In this document: one piece after another, positions 14,001 through 24,636 of the stretch | Layout of the letters: each line of letters starts with the position of its first letter | Numbering within the stretch: position 1 is the first letter of the stretch | Source of the DNA: Hydractinia symbiolongicarpus | Lineage: Eukaryota; Cnidaria; Hydrozoa; Anthoathecata; Hydractiniidae | Length of the DNA: 64,000 bases | Assembly: GCF_029227915.1 (NCBI RefSeq) | Contig: NC_079886.1 | Location: forward strand, 26,452,501-26,516,500 | Direction of reading: 5' to 3' | The notes under the pieces: model-generated | Told to the model about the DNA's origin: nothing | The model's database searches: none | What the model saw: the letters and a program-made list of their open reading frames with translations, nothing else | Program-made: the position numbers and the translations under genes

Positions 14001-15539
14001 CGTTTGCCGGCGATTAAACTCCTTTTATTCAGCATCTCATCAAAAATGAAATCATTTTTGAAAACTACAAATCTCATGCGTTTTAGTGGTGAAAAAATAA
14101 TTTAAAGAATCGTTCGGGAAGTGAGTTTACTCCCTGGGTACTTTCTTTGCATAGTTTTAACTATACGGGCCGAGTCCGGGATTTATCGGGAAATTGCGGG
14201 TTTTCGTTTGCCGGCGATTAAACTCCTTTTATTCAGCGTCTCATCAAAAATGAAATCGTTTTTGAAAACTACAAGTCTTATGCGTTTTACTGGTAAAAAA
14301 TTAATTTAAAAAATCGTTCGGGAAATGAGTTTACTCCCAGTTTACTTTCTTTGTATACATTTGACTATACGGGTCAAGCCCGAGATTTACGGCTAATCGC
14401 GGGTTTTCGTTTGCCGGCGATCAAACTCCTTTTATTCAGCGTCTCATCAAAAATGAAATCATTTTTGAAAACTACAAGTCTCATGCGTTTTAGTGGTAAA
14501 GAAATAATTTAAAAAATCGTTCGGCAAATGAGTTTACTCCCTGGGTATTTTCTTTGTATACATTCGACTATACAGCCAAGCCCGGGATTTACTTGAGATC
14601 GCGGGTTTTCGTTGGCCGGCGATTAAACTCCTTTTATTCACCGTCTCATCAAAAACGAAATCATTTTTGAAAACTACAAGTCTCATGCGTTTTAGTGGTG
14701 AAAACATAATATAAAAAATCGTTCGGGAAATGAGTTTACTCCCAGTTTACTTTCTTTGTATACATTTGACTATACGGGTCAAGCCCGGGATTTACGGCAA
14801 ATCGCGGGTTTTCGTTTGCCGGCGTTTAAACTCCTTTTATTCAGCGTCTCATCAAAAATGAAATCATTTTTGAAAACTACAAGTCTTATGCGTTTTAGTG
14901 GTAAAAAATTAATTTAAAAAATCGTTCGGGAAATGAGTTTACTCCCTGGGTACTTTCTTTGCATAGTTTTGACTATACGGGCCGAGTCCGGGATTTATCG
15001 GGAAATTGCGGGTTTTCGTTTGCCGGCGATTAAACTCCTTTTATTCAGCGTCTCATCAAAAATGAAATCGTTTTTGAAAACTACAAGTCTTATGCGTTTT
15101 AGTGGTAAAAAATTAATTTAAAAAATCGTTCGGGAAATGAGTTTACTCCCAGTTTACTTTCTTTGTATACATTTGACTATACGGGTCAAGCCCGGGATTT
15201 ACGGCAAATCGCGGGTTTTCGTTTGCCGGCGATCAAACTCCTTTTATTCAGCGTCTCATCAAAAATGAAATCATTTTTGAAAACTACAAGTCTCATGCGT
15301 TTTAGTGGTAAAAAATTAATTTAAAAAATCGTTCGGGAAATGAGTTTACTCCCTGGGTACTTTCTTTGCATAGTTTTGACTATACGGGCCGAGTCCGGGA
15401 TTTATTGGGAAATTGCGGGTTTTCGTTTGCCGGCGATTAAACTCCTTTTATTCAGCGTCTCATCAAAAATGAAATCATTTTTGAAAACTACAAGTCTCAT
15501 GCGTTTTAGTGGTGAAAACATAATTTAAAAAATCGTTCG

Positions 15540-18500
15540 GCAAATGAGTTTACTCCCTGGGTATTTTCTTTGTATACATTCGACTATACAGCCAAGCCCG
15601 GGATTTACTTGAGATCGCGGGTTTTCGTTGGCCGGCGATTAAACTCCTTTTATTCACCGTCTCATCAAAAACGAAATCATTTTTGAAAACTACAAGTCTC
15701 ATGCGTTTTAGTGGTGAAAACATAATATAAAAAATCGTTCGGGAAATGAGTTTACTCCTAGTTTACTTTCTTTGTATACATTTGACTATACGGGTCAAGC
15801 CCGGGATTTACGGCAAATCGCGGGTTTTCGTTTGCCGGCGTTTAAACTCCTTTTATTCAGCGTCTCATCAAAAATGAAATCATTTTTGAAAACTACAAGT
15901 CTTATGCGTTTTAGTGGTAAAAAATTAATTTAAAAAATCGTTCGGGAAATGAGTTTACTCCCTGGGTACTTTCTTGGCATAGTTTTGACTATACGGGCCG
16001 AGTCCGGGATTTATCGGGAAATTGCGGGTTTTCGTTTGCCGGCGATTAAACTCCTTTTATTCAGCGTCTCATCAAAAATGAAATCGTTTTTGAAAACTAC
16101 AAGTCTTATGCGTTTTAGTGGTAAAAAATTAATTTAAAAAATCGTTCGGGAAATGAGTTTACTCCCAGTTTACTTTCTTTGTATACATTTGACTATACGG
16201 GTCAAGCCCGGGATTTACGGCAAATCGCGGGTTTTCGTTTGACGGCGATCAAACTCCTTTTATTCAGCGTCTCATCAAAAATGAAATCATTTTTGAAAAC
16301 TACAAGTCTCATGCGTTTTAGTGGTAAAAAATTAATTTAAAAAATCGTTCGGGAAATGAGTTTACTCCCTGGGTACTTTCTTTGCATAGTTTTGACTATA
16401 CGGGCCGAGTCCGGGATTTATTGGGAAATTGCGGGTTTTCGTTTGCCGGCGATTAAACTCCTTTTATTCAGCGTCTCATCAAAAATGAAATCGTTTTTGA
16501 AAACTACAAGTCTTATGCGTTTTAGTGGTAAAAAATTAATTTAAAAAATCGTTCGGGAAATGAGTTTACTCCCAGTTTACTTTCTTTGTATACATTTGAC
16601 TATACGGGTCAAGCCCGGGATTTACGGCAAATCGCGGGTTTTCGTTTGCCGGCGATCAAACTCCTTTTATTCAGCGTCTCATCAAAAATGAAATCATTTT
16701 TGAAAACTACAAGTCTCATGCGTTTTAGTGGTAAAGAAATAATTTAAAAAATCGTTCGGCAAATGAGAATACCCACTGGGTATTTTCTTTGTATACATTC
16801 GACTATACAGCCAAGCCCGGGATTTACGGGAAATTGCGGGTTTTCGTTGGCCGGCGATTAAACTCCTTTTATTCACCGTCTCATCAAAAACGAAATCATT
16901 TTTGAAAACTACATGTATCATGCGTTTTAGTGGTGAAAATATAATATAAAAAATCGTTCGGGAAATGAGTTTACTCCCAGTTTACTTTCTTTGTATACAT
17001 TTGACTATACGGGTCAAGCCCGGGATTTACGGCAAATCGCGGGTTTTCGTTTGCCGGCGATTAAACTCCTTTTATTCAGCGTCTCATCAAAAATGAAATC
17101 ATTTTTGAGAACTACAAGTCTCATGCGTTTTAGTGGTGAAAAAATAATTTAAAGAATCGTTTGGGAAATGAGCTTACTCCCTGGGTACTTTCTTTGTATA
17201 CTTTTCACTGTACGGGCCGAATCCGTGCTATACGGAAAATCGCGAGTTTTCGTTTGCCGGCGATTAAACTCCTTTTATTCAGCATCTCATCAAAAATGAA
17301 ATTATTTTTGAAAACTACAAATCTCATGCGTTTTAGTGGTGAAAAAATAATTTAAAGAATCGTTCGGGAAGTGAGTTTACTCCCTGGGTACTTTCTTTGC
17401 ATAGTTTTGACTATACGGGCCGAGTCCGGGATTTATCGGGAAATTGCGGGTTTTCGTTTGCCGGCGATTAAACTCCTTTTATTCAGCGTCTCATCAAAAA
17501 TGAAATCGTTTTTGAAAACTACAAGTCTTATGCGTTTTACTGGTAAAAAATTAATTTAAAAAATCGTTCGGGAAATGAGTTTACTCCCAGTTTACTTTCT
17601 TTGTATACATTTGACTATACGGGTCAAGCCCGAGATTTACGGCAAATCGCGGGTTTTCGTTTGCCGGCGATCAAACTCCTTTTATTCAGCGTCTCATCAA
17701 AAATGAAATCATTTTTGAAAACTACAAGTCTCATGCGTTTTAGTGGTAAAGAAATAATTTAAAAAATCGTTCGGCAAATGAGTTTACTCCCTGGGTATTT
17801 TCTTTGTATACATTCGACTATACAGCCAAGCCCGGGATTTACTTGAGATCGCGGGTTTTCGTTGGCCGGCGATTAAACTCCTTTTATTCACCGTCTCATC
17901 AAAAACGAAATCATTTTTGAAAACTACAAGTCTCATGCGTTTTAGTGGTGAAAACATAATATAAAAAATCGTTCGGGAAATGAGTTTACTCCCAGTTTAC
18001 TTTCTTTGTATACATTTGACTATACGGGTCAAGCCCGGGATTTACGGCAAATCGCGGGTTTTCGTTTGCCGGCGTTTAAACTCCTTTTATTCAGCGTCTC
18101 ATCAAAAATGAAATCATTTTTGAAAACTACAAGTCTTATGCGTTTTAGTGGTAAAAAATTAATTTAAAAAATCGTTCGGGAAATGAGTTTACTCCCTGGG
18201 TACTTTCTTTGCATAGTTTTGACTATACGGGCCGAGTCCGGGATTTATCGGGAAATTGCGGGTTTTCGTTTGCCGGCGATTAAACTCCTTTTATTCAGCG
18301 TCTCATCAAAAATGAAATCGTTTTTGAAAACTACAAGTCTTATGCGTTTTAGTGGTAAAAAATTAATTTAAAAAATCGTTCGGGAAATGAGTTTACTCCC
18401 AGTTTACTTTCTTTGTATACATTTGACTATACGGGTCAAGCCCGGGATTTACGGCAAATCGCGGGTTTTCGTTTGCCGGCGATCAAACTGCTTTTATTCA

Positions 18501-21500
18501 GCGTCTCATCAAAAATGAAATCATTTTTGAAAACTACAAGTCTCATGCGTTTTAGTGGTAAAAAATTAATTTAAAAAATCGTTCGGGAAATGAGTTTACT
18601 CCCTGGGTACTTTCTTTGCATAGTTTTGACTATACGGGCCGAGTCCGGGATTTATTGGGAAATTGCGGGTTTTCGTTTGCCGGCGATTAAACTCCTTTTA
18701 TTCAGCGTCTCATCAAAAATGAAATCGTTTTTGAAAACTACAAGTCTTATGCGTTTTAGTGGTAAAAAATTAATTTAAAAAATCGTTCGGGAAATGAGTT
18801 TACTCCCAGTTTACTTTCTTTGTATACATTTGACTATACGGGTCAAGCCCGGGATTTACGGCAAATCGCGGGTTTTCGTTTGCCGGCGATCAAACTCCTT
18901 TTATTCAGCGTCTCATCAAAAATGAAATCATTTTTGAAAACTACAAGTCTCATGCGTTTTAGTGGTAAAGAAATAATTTAAAAAATCGTTCGGCAAATGA
19001 GAATACCCACTGGGTATTTTCTTTGTATACATTCGACTATACAGCCAAGCCCGGGATTTACGGGAAATTGCGGGTTTTCGTTGGCCGGCGATTAAACTCC
19101 TTTTATTCACCGTCTCATCAAAAACGAAATCATTTTTGAAAACTACATGTATCATGCGTTTTAGTGGTGAAAATATAATATAAAAAATCGTTCGGGAAAT
19201 GAGTTTACTCCCAGTTTACTTTCTTTGTATACATTTGACTATACGGGTCAAGCCCGGGATTTACGGCAAATCGCGGGTTTTCGTTTGCCGGCGATTAAAC
19301 TCCTTTTATTCAGCGTCTCATCAAAAATGAAATCATTTTTGAGAACTACAAGTCTCATGCGTTTTAGTGGTGAAAAAATAATTTAAAGAATCGTTTGGGA
19401 AATGAGCTTACTCCCTGGGTACTTTCTTTGTATACTTTTCACTGTACGGGCCGAATCCGTGCTATACGGAAAATCGCGAGTTTTCGTTTGCCGGCGATTA
19501 AACTCCTTTTATTCAGCATCTCATCAAAAATGAAATTATTTTTGAAAACTACAAATCTCATGCGCTTTAGTGGTGAAAAAATAATTTAAAGAATCGTTCG
19601 GGAAGTGAGTTTACTCCCTGGGTACTTTCTTTGCATAGTTTTGACTATACGGGCCGAGTCCGGGATTTATCGGGAAATTGCGGGTTTTCGTTTGCCGGCG
19701 ATTAAACTCCTTTTATTCAGCGTCTCATCAAAAATGAAATCGTTTTTGAAAACTACAAGTCTTATGCGTTTTACTGGTAAAAAATTAATTTAAAAAATCG
19801 TTCGGGAAATGAGTTTACTCCCAGTTTACTTTCTTTGTATACATTTGACTATACGGGTCAAGCCCGAGATTTACGGCAAATCGCGGGTTTTCGTTTGCCG
19901 GCGATCAAACTCCTTTTATTCAGCGTCTCATCAAAAATGAAATCATTTTTGAAAACTACAAGTCTCATGCGTTTTAGTGGTAAAGAAATAATTTAAAAAA
20001 TCGTTCGGCAAATGAGTTTACTCCCTGGGTATTTTCTTTGTATACATTCGACTATACAGCCAAGCCCGGGATTTACTTGAGATCGCGGGTTTTCGTTGGC
20101 CGGCGATTAAACTCCTTTTATTCACCGTCTCATCAAAAACGAAATCATTTTTGAAAACTACAAGTCTCATGCGTTTTAGTGGTGAAAACATAATATAAAA
20201 AATCGTTCGGGAAATGAGTTTACTCCCAGTTTACTTTCTTTGTATACATTTGACTATACGGGTCAAGCCCGGGATTTACGGCAAATCGCGGGTTTTCGTT
20301 TGCCGGCGTTTAAACTCCTTTTATTCAGCGTCTCATCAAAAATGAAATCATTTTTGAAAACTACAAGTCTTATGCGTTTTAGTGGTAAAAAATTAATTTA
20401 AAAAATCGTTCGGGAAATGAGTTTACTCCCTGGGTACTTTCTTTGCATAGTTTTGACTATACGGGCCGAGTCCGGGATTTATCGGGAAATTGCGGGTTTT
20501 CGTTTGCCGGCGATTAAACTCCTTTTATTCAGCGTCTCATCAAAAATGAAATCGTTTTTGAAAACTACAAGTCTTATGCGTTTTAGTGGTAAAAAATTAA
20601 TTTAAAAAATCGTTCGGGAAATGAGTTTACTCCCAGTTTACTTTCTTTGTATACATTTGACTATACGGGTCAAACCCGGGATTTACGGCAAATCGCGGGT
20701 TTTCGTTTGCCGGCGATCAAACTGCTTTTATTCAGCGTCTCATCAAAAATGAAATCATTTTTGAAAACTACAAGTCTCATGCGTTTTAGTGGTAAAAAAT
20801 TAATTTAAAAAATCGTTCGGGAAATGAGTTTACTCCCTGGGTACTTTCTTTGCATAGTTTTGACTATACGGGCCGAGTCCGGGATTTATCGGGAAATTGC
20901 GGGTTTTCGTTTGCCGGCGATTAAACTCCTTTTATTCAGCGTCTCATCAAAAATGAAATCGTTTTTGAAAACTACAAGTCTTATGCGTTTTAGTGGTAAA
21001 AAATTAATTTAAAAAATCGTTCGGGAAATGAGTTTACTCCCAGTTTACTTTCTTTGTATACATTTGACTATACGGGTCAAGCCCGGGATTTACGGCAAAT
21101 CGCGGGTTTTCGTTTGCCGGCGATCAAACTCCTTTTATTCAGCGTCTCATCAAAAATGAAATCATTTTTGAAAACTACAAGTCTCATGCGTTTTAGTGGT
21201 AAAGAAATAATTTAAAAAATCGTTCGGCAAATTAGAATACCCCCTGGGTATTTTCTTTGTATACATTCGACTATACAGCCAAGCCCGGGATTTACGGGAA
21301 ATTGCGGGTTTTCGTTGGCCGGCGATTAAACTCCTTTTATTCACCGTCTCATCAAAAACGAAATCATTTTTGAAAACTACATGTATCATGCGTTTTAGTG
21401 GTGAAAATATAATATAAAAAATCGTTCGGGAAATGAGTTTACTCCCAGTTTACTTTCTTTGTATACATTTGACTATACGGGTCAAGCCCGGGATTTACGG

Positions 21501-21683
21501 CAAATCGCGGGTTTTCGTTTGCCGGCGATTAAACTCCTTTTATTCAGCGTCTCATCAAAAATGAAATCATTTTTGAGAACTACAAGTCTCATGCGTTTTA
21601 GTGGTGAAAAAATAATTTAAAGAATCGTTTGGGAAATGAGCTTACTCCCTGGGTACTTTCTTTGTATACTTTTCACTGTACGG
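15540..21683 (+). repeat. 11-mer higher-order repeat, 2,234 bp period
   Basis: The monomer order E-A-B-C-D-A-B-A-B-C'-B' occupies 17,161-19,394 and repeats at 19,395-21,628. A partial copy lies to the left, from C at about 15,540. Private markers keep the 2,234 bp spacing. The C' variant GAGAATACCC lies at about 16,766, 19,000 and 21,234 (the last as TAGAATACCC). The variant ACATGTATCATGCG lies at about 16,911, 19,145 and 21,379. The third E is chimeric (separate entry), so the regular series ends there. Confidence 0.88.
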
Positions 21684-21834
21684 GCCGAGTCCGGGATTTA
21701 TCGGGAAATTGCGGGTTTTCGTTTGCCGGCGATTAAACTCCTTTTATTCAGCGTCTCATCAAAAATGAAATCGTTTTTGAAAACTACAAGTCTTATGCGT
21801 TTTACTGGTAAAAAATTAATTTAAAAAATCGTTC
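21629..21834 (+). repeat. Chimeric E/A monomer ending the 11-mer series
   Basis: The left part is class E (GAGCTTACTCCC, TTTTCACTGTACGG). From the shared TACGGGCCGA at 21,679-21,688 the right part is class A (GTCCGGGATTTATCGGG, then the ACTGGTAAAAAATTAATTT tail). In the two preceding HOR copies E and A are separate adjacent monomers (17,161 and 17,371; 19,395 and 19,605). One monomer length has been lost. Confidence 0.85.
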
Positions 21835-22436
21835 GGGAAATGAGTTTACTCCCAGTTTACTTTCTTTGTATACATTTGACTATACGGGTCAAGCCCGGGA
21901 TTTACGGCAAATCGCGGGTTTTCGTTTGCCGGCGATCAAACTCCTTTTATTCAGCGTCTCATCAAAAATGAAATCAGTTTTGAAAACTACAAGTCTCATG
22001 CGTTTTAGTGGTAAAGAAATAATTTAAAAAATCGTTCGGCAAATGAGTTTACTCCCTGGGTATTTTCTTTGTATACATTCGACTATACAGCCAAGCCCGG
22101 GATTTACTTGAAATCGCGGGTTTTCGTTGGCCGGCGATTAAACTCCTTTTATTCACCGTCTCATCAAAAACGAAACCATTTTTGAAAACTACAAGTCTCA
22201 TGCGTTTTAGTGGTGAAAACATAATATAAAAAATCGTTCGGGAAATGAGTTTACTCCAAGTTTACTTTCTTTGTATACATTTGACTATACGGGTCAAGCC
22301 CGGGATATACGGCAAATCGCGGGTTTTCGTTTGCCGGCGTTTAAACTCCTTTTATTCAGCGTCTCATCAAAAATGAAATCATTTTTGAAAACTACAAGTC
22401 TTAAGCGTTTTAGTGGTAATCAATATAGAAAGTGTT

Positions 22437-22652
22437 GCGGAGAGGTTGCCAAGGCAAAGGCATTAAGCACGGCAAGGAAAGGGCAAAGGCAGGCAAGGAA
22501 ATAGGAAGAGGAATCAGGAAGGCAGGGGTAGGCAAGGCATGGGAGCCACAGGCAGGACATAGTAGGCAGGCACCAGAAAAGGCATAGGAAGGGTAGGCAA
22601 AGAAAGGCACGGTCAGTGCTGGCAAAGCAATGGAACGGCAAGGCAGGGGTGC
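22437..22652. repeat. GGCA-rich, purine-biased degenerate minisatellite
   Basis: About 215 bp built from irregular copies of AGGCA, AAGGCA and GGGTAGGCA-like units (examples AAGGCAAAGGCA, AGGCAAGGCA, AAGGCAGGGGT). The plus strand is strongly purine-rich with few T's. Chance open frames cross it on both strands: one starts in the satellite at 22,271 and runs in to 22,504, and two lie on the minus strand at 22,410-22,641. Their composition simply follows the repeat (A/R/K/G-rich or P/A/L-rich), so none is called a gene. Confidence 0.75.
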
Positions 22653-23032
22653 ATGACTTTAGTAGAAAATCTCCACCTTACAACTCAAAGATTGCGTATA
22701 TTCAATATGTCTAAGTTAAGTATCATATTAGTCCAGGAGTATAGAAAATATTGAGGTGCAAATGTTTCAAATTCAATATCTCAAAAAAAAGTCTCAAATT
22801 TATCTCAGGTCAATACACAGTGAATCATAGCAGAATTATGTGCCATTACAAGTATTTAAACAATCGGTCATAACGACATATCATTTTTTCATAAATCTGA
22901 GATTAACTTGGTTCCAATGACAACAACATTAAACAGTCAAGATATAGAAATAATCAGAGAAGTCCTACTCAAAGGTTACCTATTATATGAATACCTGGTT
23001 GTTGTAGGTGCAAAATAATTATGTTTTTCCTA
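22653..23032. other. AT-rich unique stretch, no gene seen
   Basis: I see no convincing open frame, repeat or RNA here. If the minus-strand tRNA-like unit to its right is the head of a SINE, the SINE body would extend leftwards into this stretch. A minus-strand T-run (AAAA on the plus strand at 23,012-23,015) lies 17 bp past the tRNA-like 3' end and could terminate RNA polymerase III. Confidence 0.5.
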
Positions 23033-23100
23033 GCCCTGTCCAGGATTTGAACCTGAATCTCTCATTTGCATGAGTGTCATAGCCATTAGACCAGCAGGGC
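23033..23100 (-). tRNA. tRNA-like Pol III unit (degenerate tRNA or tRNA-derived SINE head)
   Basis: Read on the minus strand, GCCCTGC at the 5' end pairs with ACAGGGC at the 3' end over six of seven positions; the seventh is C-A. The A box TGGTCTAATGG (23,083-23,093) fits TRGYNNANNGG, and the B box GGTTCAAATCC (23,043-23,053) fits GGTTCRANTCC. The T arm is TCAGG-TTCAAAT-CCTGG. The D arm is GTCT/TGAC, with three pairs and GG in the loop. The unit is 68 nt and the anticodon arm is abnormal: CTCAT GCAA ATGAG, a four-base loop, or three pairs with an eight-base loop, so no anticodon can be assigned. It is about 3-4 nt too short between position 26 and the T arm. A tRNA pseudogene or SINE promoter head is more likely than a working tRNA. 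Confidence 0.5.
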
Positions 23101-23659
23101 ATAAATATATATATATACGAAACTTTACAGGTGAATATTATATACACTTAGGAATTTACAGCACACAGCCTAGTTAATTAACCTTTTGAGAAATGCTGGT
23201 CAAGTAACTGTGTTAAACGCTTGGTGGACCAATTAATATAAATTGTAAACTGCGCCTTAGTACAAGTTTTAATGACATTAGAAAAAAAAGCTCTTATTCC
23301 AAACTGAACAGAAACTTCAAAAGTATAGCAATAAATTAGGCTAGCTTGGTACCTAGCTAGAGCTGGACTTAAACATGATATCCAGCATTGGTGTAAAGTT
23401 AAGGTCAAGTTACAGAAAAAGAAATTATATATCAAGACATTATTTGTATATATACATATAAGGAAATTAAATAAGAAATATATATATAATGAATATATTT
23501 GAAGATTTTCAAAACATGTTGACGATTGCACGAGAACCGCTTTTCAGAATTTAAAAAGCCTCAGTAATATATTGAAATAATTTTCGTTTCTGTAACTTGA
23601 GCCGCATGATGTATGCTCACCGGCAGGGTTAAAAAAGTTCTAGATGTGTGTACAATATA
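23101..23659. other. AT-rich stretch with TA microsatellites, no supported gene
   Basis: It contains an (AT)n run at 23,105-23,117 and alternating TATATA tracts between about 23,446 and 23,494. A minus-strand open frame of 117 codons spans 23,178-23,531. Its product is rich in F, I, Y and L, as expected from AT-rich DNA. I recognise no domain, so it is not called as a gene. Confidence 0.5.
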
Positions 23660-23664
23660 TATAG

Positions 23665-23851
23665 CTAGCTACAATCGTCCACGAAAAGATGGCTCTCCCA
23701 TTTCCCCTCAATGTTAAAAACTGCCCTTTAATGGCTAAGCAACGTAAACAATTACATGTGACATACCTTTATATAAACATTGATCATGAGTGAGAACATA
23801 ACACACTATCTGCAAAATATCTAGCTAGCTATGTTGGACGATTGTAGCTAG
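23665..23851. repeat. 17 bp perfect inverted repeat, possible MITE remnant
   Basis: CTAGCTACAATCGTCCA at 23,665-23,681 is the exact reverse complement of TGGACGATTGTAGCTAG at 23,835-23,851. The arms are 153 bp apart. Half of each arm (ACAATCGTCCA) is not simple AGCT sequence, so chance matching is unlikely. A small non-autonomous element is one explanation. Flanking TAGC/AGCT sequence hides any target duplication. Confidence 0.6.
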
Positions 23852-23896
23852 AACCAGCTATGTGATGGGGCATTCCTACGCTACAGTGTAGAATTA

Positions 23897-24210
23897 TCTC
23901 ACTCACTGTGTAGTATATGTAAAGCTAGCTAGCTATAGCTAGAAAATCTGTCTGAAAGAATATTTCTATTAGCAAGCTATTTTGCTGATTTAATGCCAGC
24001 TAAAATAGCTAATTTTATGCTAGATACATTGGTAGTTTTACCCCAACTAAGTAGTTAATTTTATGCTAGCCTTGTAGCTAGTTTTGTGCTAACCATAGGT
24101 ACTGTTTGCTCTTTTTTATACTATCTAGCTAGCTATATGCTATCTAAGTTCTATTATTATTCTATCTAAATCTGTAGTTTTAAGCTAGCTAGCTTTAGGT
24201 GTGAGTGAGA
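23897..24210. repeat. 10 bp inverted repeat enclosing the AGCT clusters
   Basis: TCTCACTCAC at 23,897-23,906 is the reverse complement of GTGAGTGAGA at 24,201-24,210. An AGCTAGCTAGCT cluster lies just inside each arm (23,923 and 24,183), which lengthens the rough symmetry. It could be a second small palindromic element beside the one at 23,665-23,851. The match is short and may be chance. Confidence 0.35.
24010..24069. repeat. 14 bp direct repeat, 46 bp apart
   Basis: TAATTTTATGCTAG occurs at 24,010-24,023 and 24,056-24,069, within AT-rich DNA that also has the looser copies TAGCTAGTTTTGTGCTA and GTAGTTTTACCCC. It looks like a degenerate short tandem duplication. No function is suggested. 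Confidence 0.5.
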
Positions 24211-24366
24211 ATAAGAATGGGTTCATTACATGTAAAAAATAGTGATATACTAGCGAGCTAAACATACCCTTTCTTCGTTTTCTTGAAAATAACCTTCCAG
24301 AAGTTTCGATATAGCTTAGATTAACGAAAGTTTGAGTTTGAGGCGCTATGTTATCCGAGAAAAAGT
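24196..24366. other. AT-rich unique stretch, nothing recognised
   Basis: No open frame, repeat or RNA was recognised between the AGCT region and the first E-box. Base composition is like the rest of the insert. Confidence 0.5.
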
Positions 24367-24403
24367 CACGTGATATTAGTCAAAGTGACTTATGAATCAC
24401 GTG
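24367..24403. promoter_or_regulatory. Pair of CACGTG E-boxes
   Basis: Two CACGTG hexamers lie at 24,367-24,372 and 24,398-24,403, 31 bp apart, in contexts GTCACGTGAT and ATCACGTGGT. CACGTG is the canonical core bound by bHLH-zip factors of the MYC/USF type in animals and fungi. No transcript or start site is visible nearby, so a regulatory role is only possible. Confidence 0.3.
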
Positions 24404-24636
24404 GTTAGAACTAACTTAGTCTCAACTGGAAGTTCCCGCTAGGAGATCTTTAAATAAACAAAAGCACTCCATCGCCGTATATACTCGCTCAATCTGAAAT
24501 TTACGAAAAAATAACCAGAAAAATTACGGGGCAACCCAGTCGAAAAACGTCCTACGAAAATTTAAATTTTGATGTATACGTGCGGAAATCCTATACACTC
24601 TCCTCCGTCCCTTATATTTGGCTTATTTAATGAGGA
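24404..24636. other. Unique stretch with a 14 bp AT palindrome
   Basis: AAAATTTAAATTTT at 24,557-24,570 is a perfect palindrome. The rest is ordinary unique sequence without a supported gene. It could be the promoter-proximal end of a gene fragment carried with the E-boxes, but nothing proves this. Confidence 0.4.

Larger units (their letters stand above)
1..22419 (+). repeat. Satellite array, left block (about 203 bp monomer, about 110 copies)
   Basis: Uninterrupted head-to-tail repeats of 202-204 bp. Successive copies of the landmark CGGGAAATGAG start at about 717, 920 (CGGCAAATGAG variant), 1122 and 1325. Every monomer has the same order: TTTACTCCC, a CTTTCTTTG segment, TTTTCGTTTGCCGGCGATTA, CTCCTTTTATTCAGCG, TCATCAAAAATGAAATC, CATGCGTTTTAGTGG, then an AT-rich linker. 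Classes A, B, C, C', D, B' and E are told apart by shared private variants. Example order from 303: E, A, B, C, D, A, B, E. No inverted monomer was seen. The block starts mid-monomer at base 1 and ends in the linker at GGTAA (22,415-22,419), where foreign DNA begins. Short plus-strand ORFs within it are not considered genes. Confidence 0.98.
23660..24195. repeat. AGCTAGCT-rich region
   Basis: Self-complementary AGCTAGCT clusters occur at about 23,662-23,671, 23,820-23,831, 23,923-23,942 (the longest, continuing as AGCTATAGCTAG), 24,125-24,135 and 24,183-24,194. Isolated GCTAG words lie between them. The region also holds the inverted and direct repeats listed separately. Such tracts can fold and may be low-complexity or MITE-derived. 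No coding potential is seen. Confidence 0.7.

Noticed and set aside
16694-16921. Minus-strand 75-codon open frame, repeated at 18,928-19,155 and 21,162-21,389
   Set aside because: It is antisense satellite sequence, open only in the C' variant of the 11-mer. It recurs at exactly the HOR period and has no independent features of a gene.
22271-22504. 77-codon plus-strand frame crossing from satellite into the insert
   Set aside because: It is a chance fusion across the insertion junction; its C-terminal part is the translation of the GGCA minisatellite.
22410-22641. Two overlapping minus-strand frames of 71 and 73 codons
   Set aside because: Both are low-complexity translations of the same minisatellite in different frames.
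23178-23531. Minus-strand 117-codon open frame in the insert
   Set aside because: The product is dominated by F, I, Y and L as expected from AT-rich DNA, I recognise no domain, and it overlaps TA microsatellite tracts.
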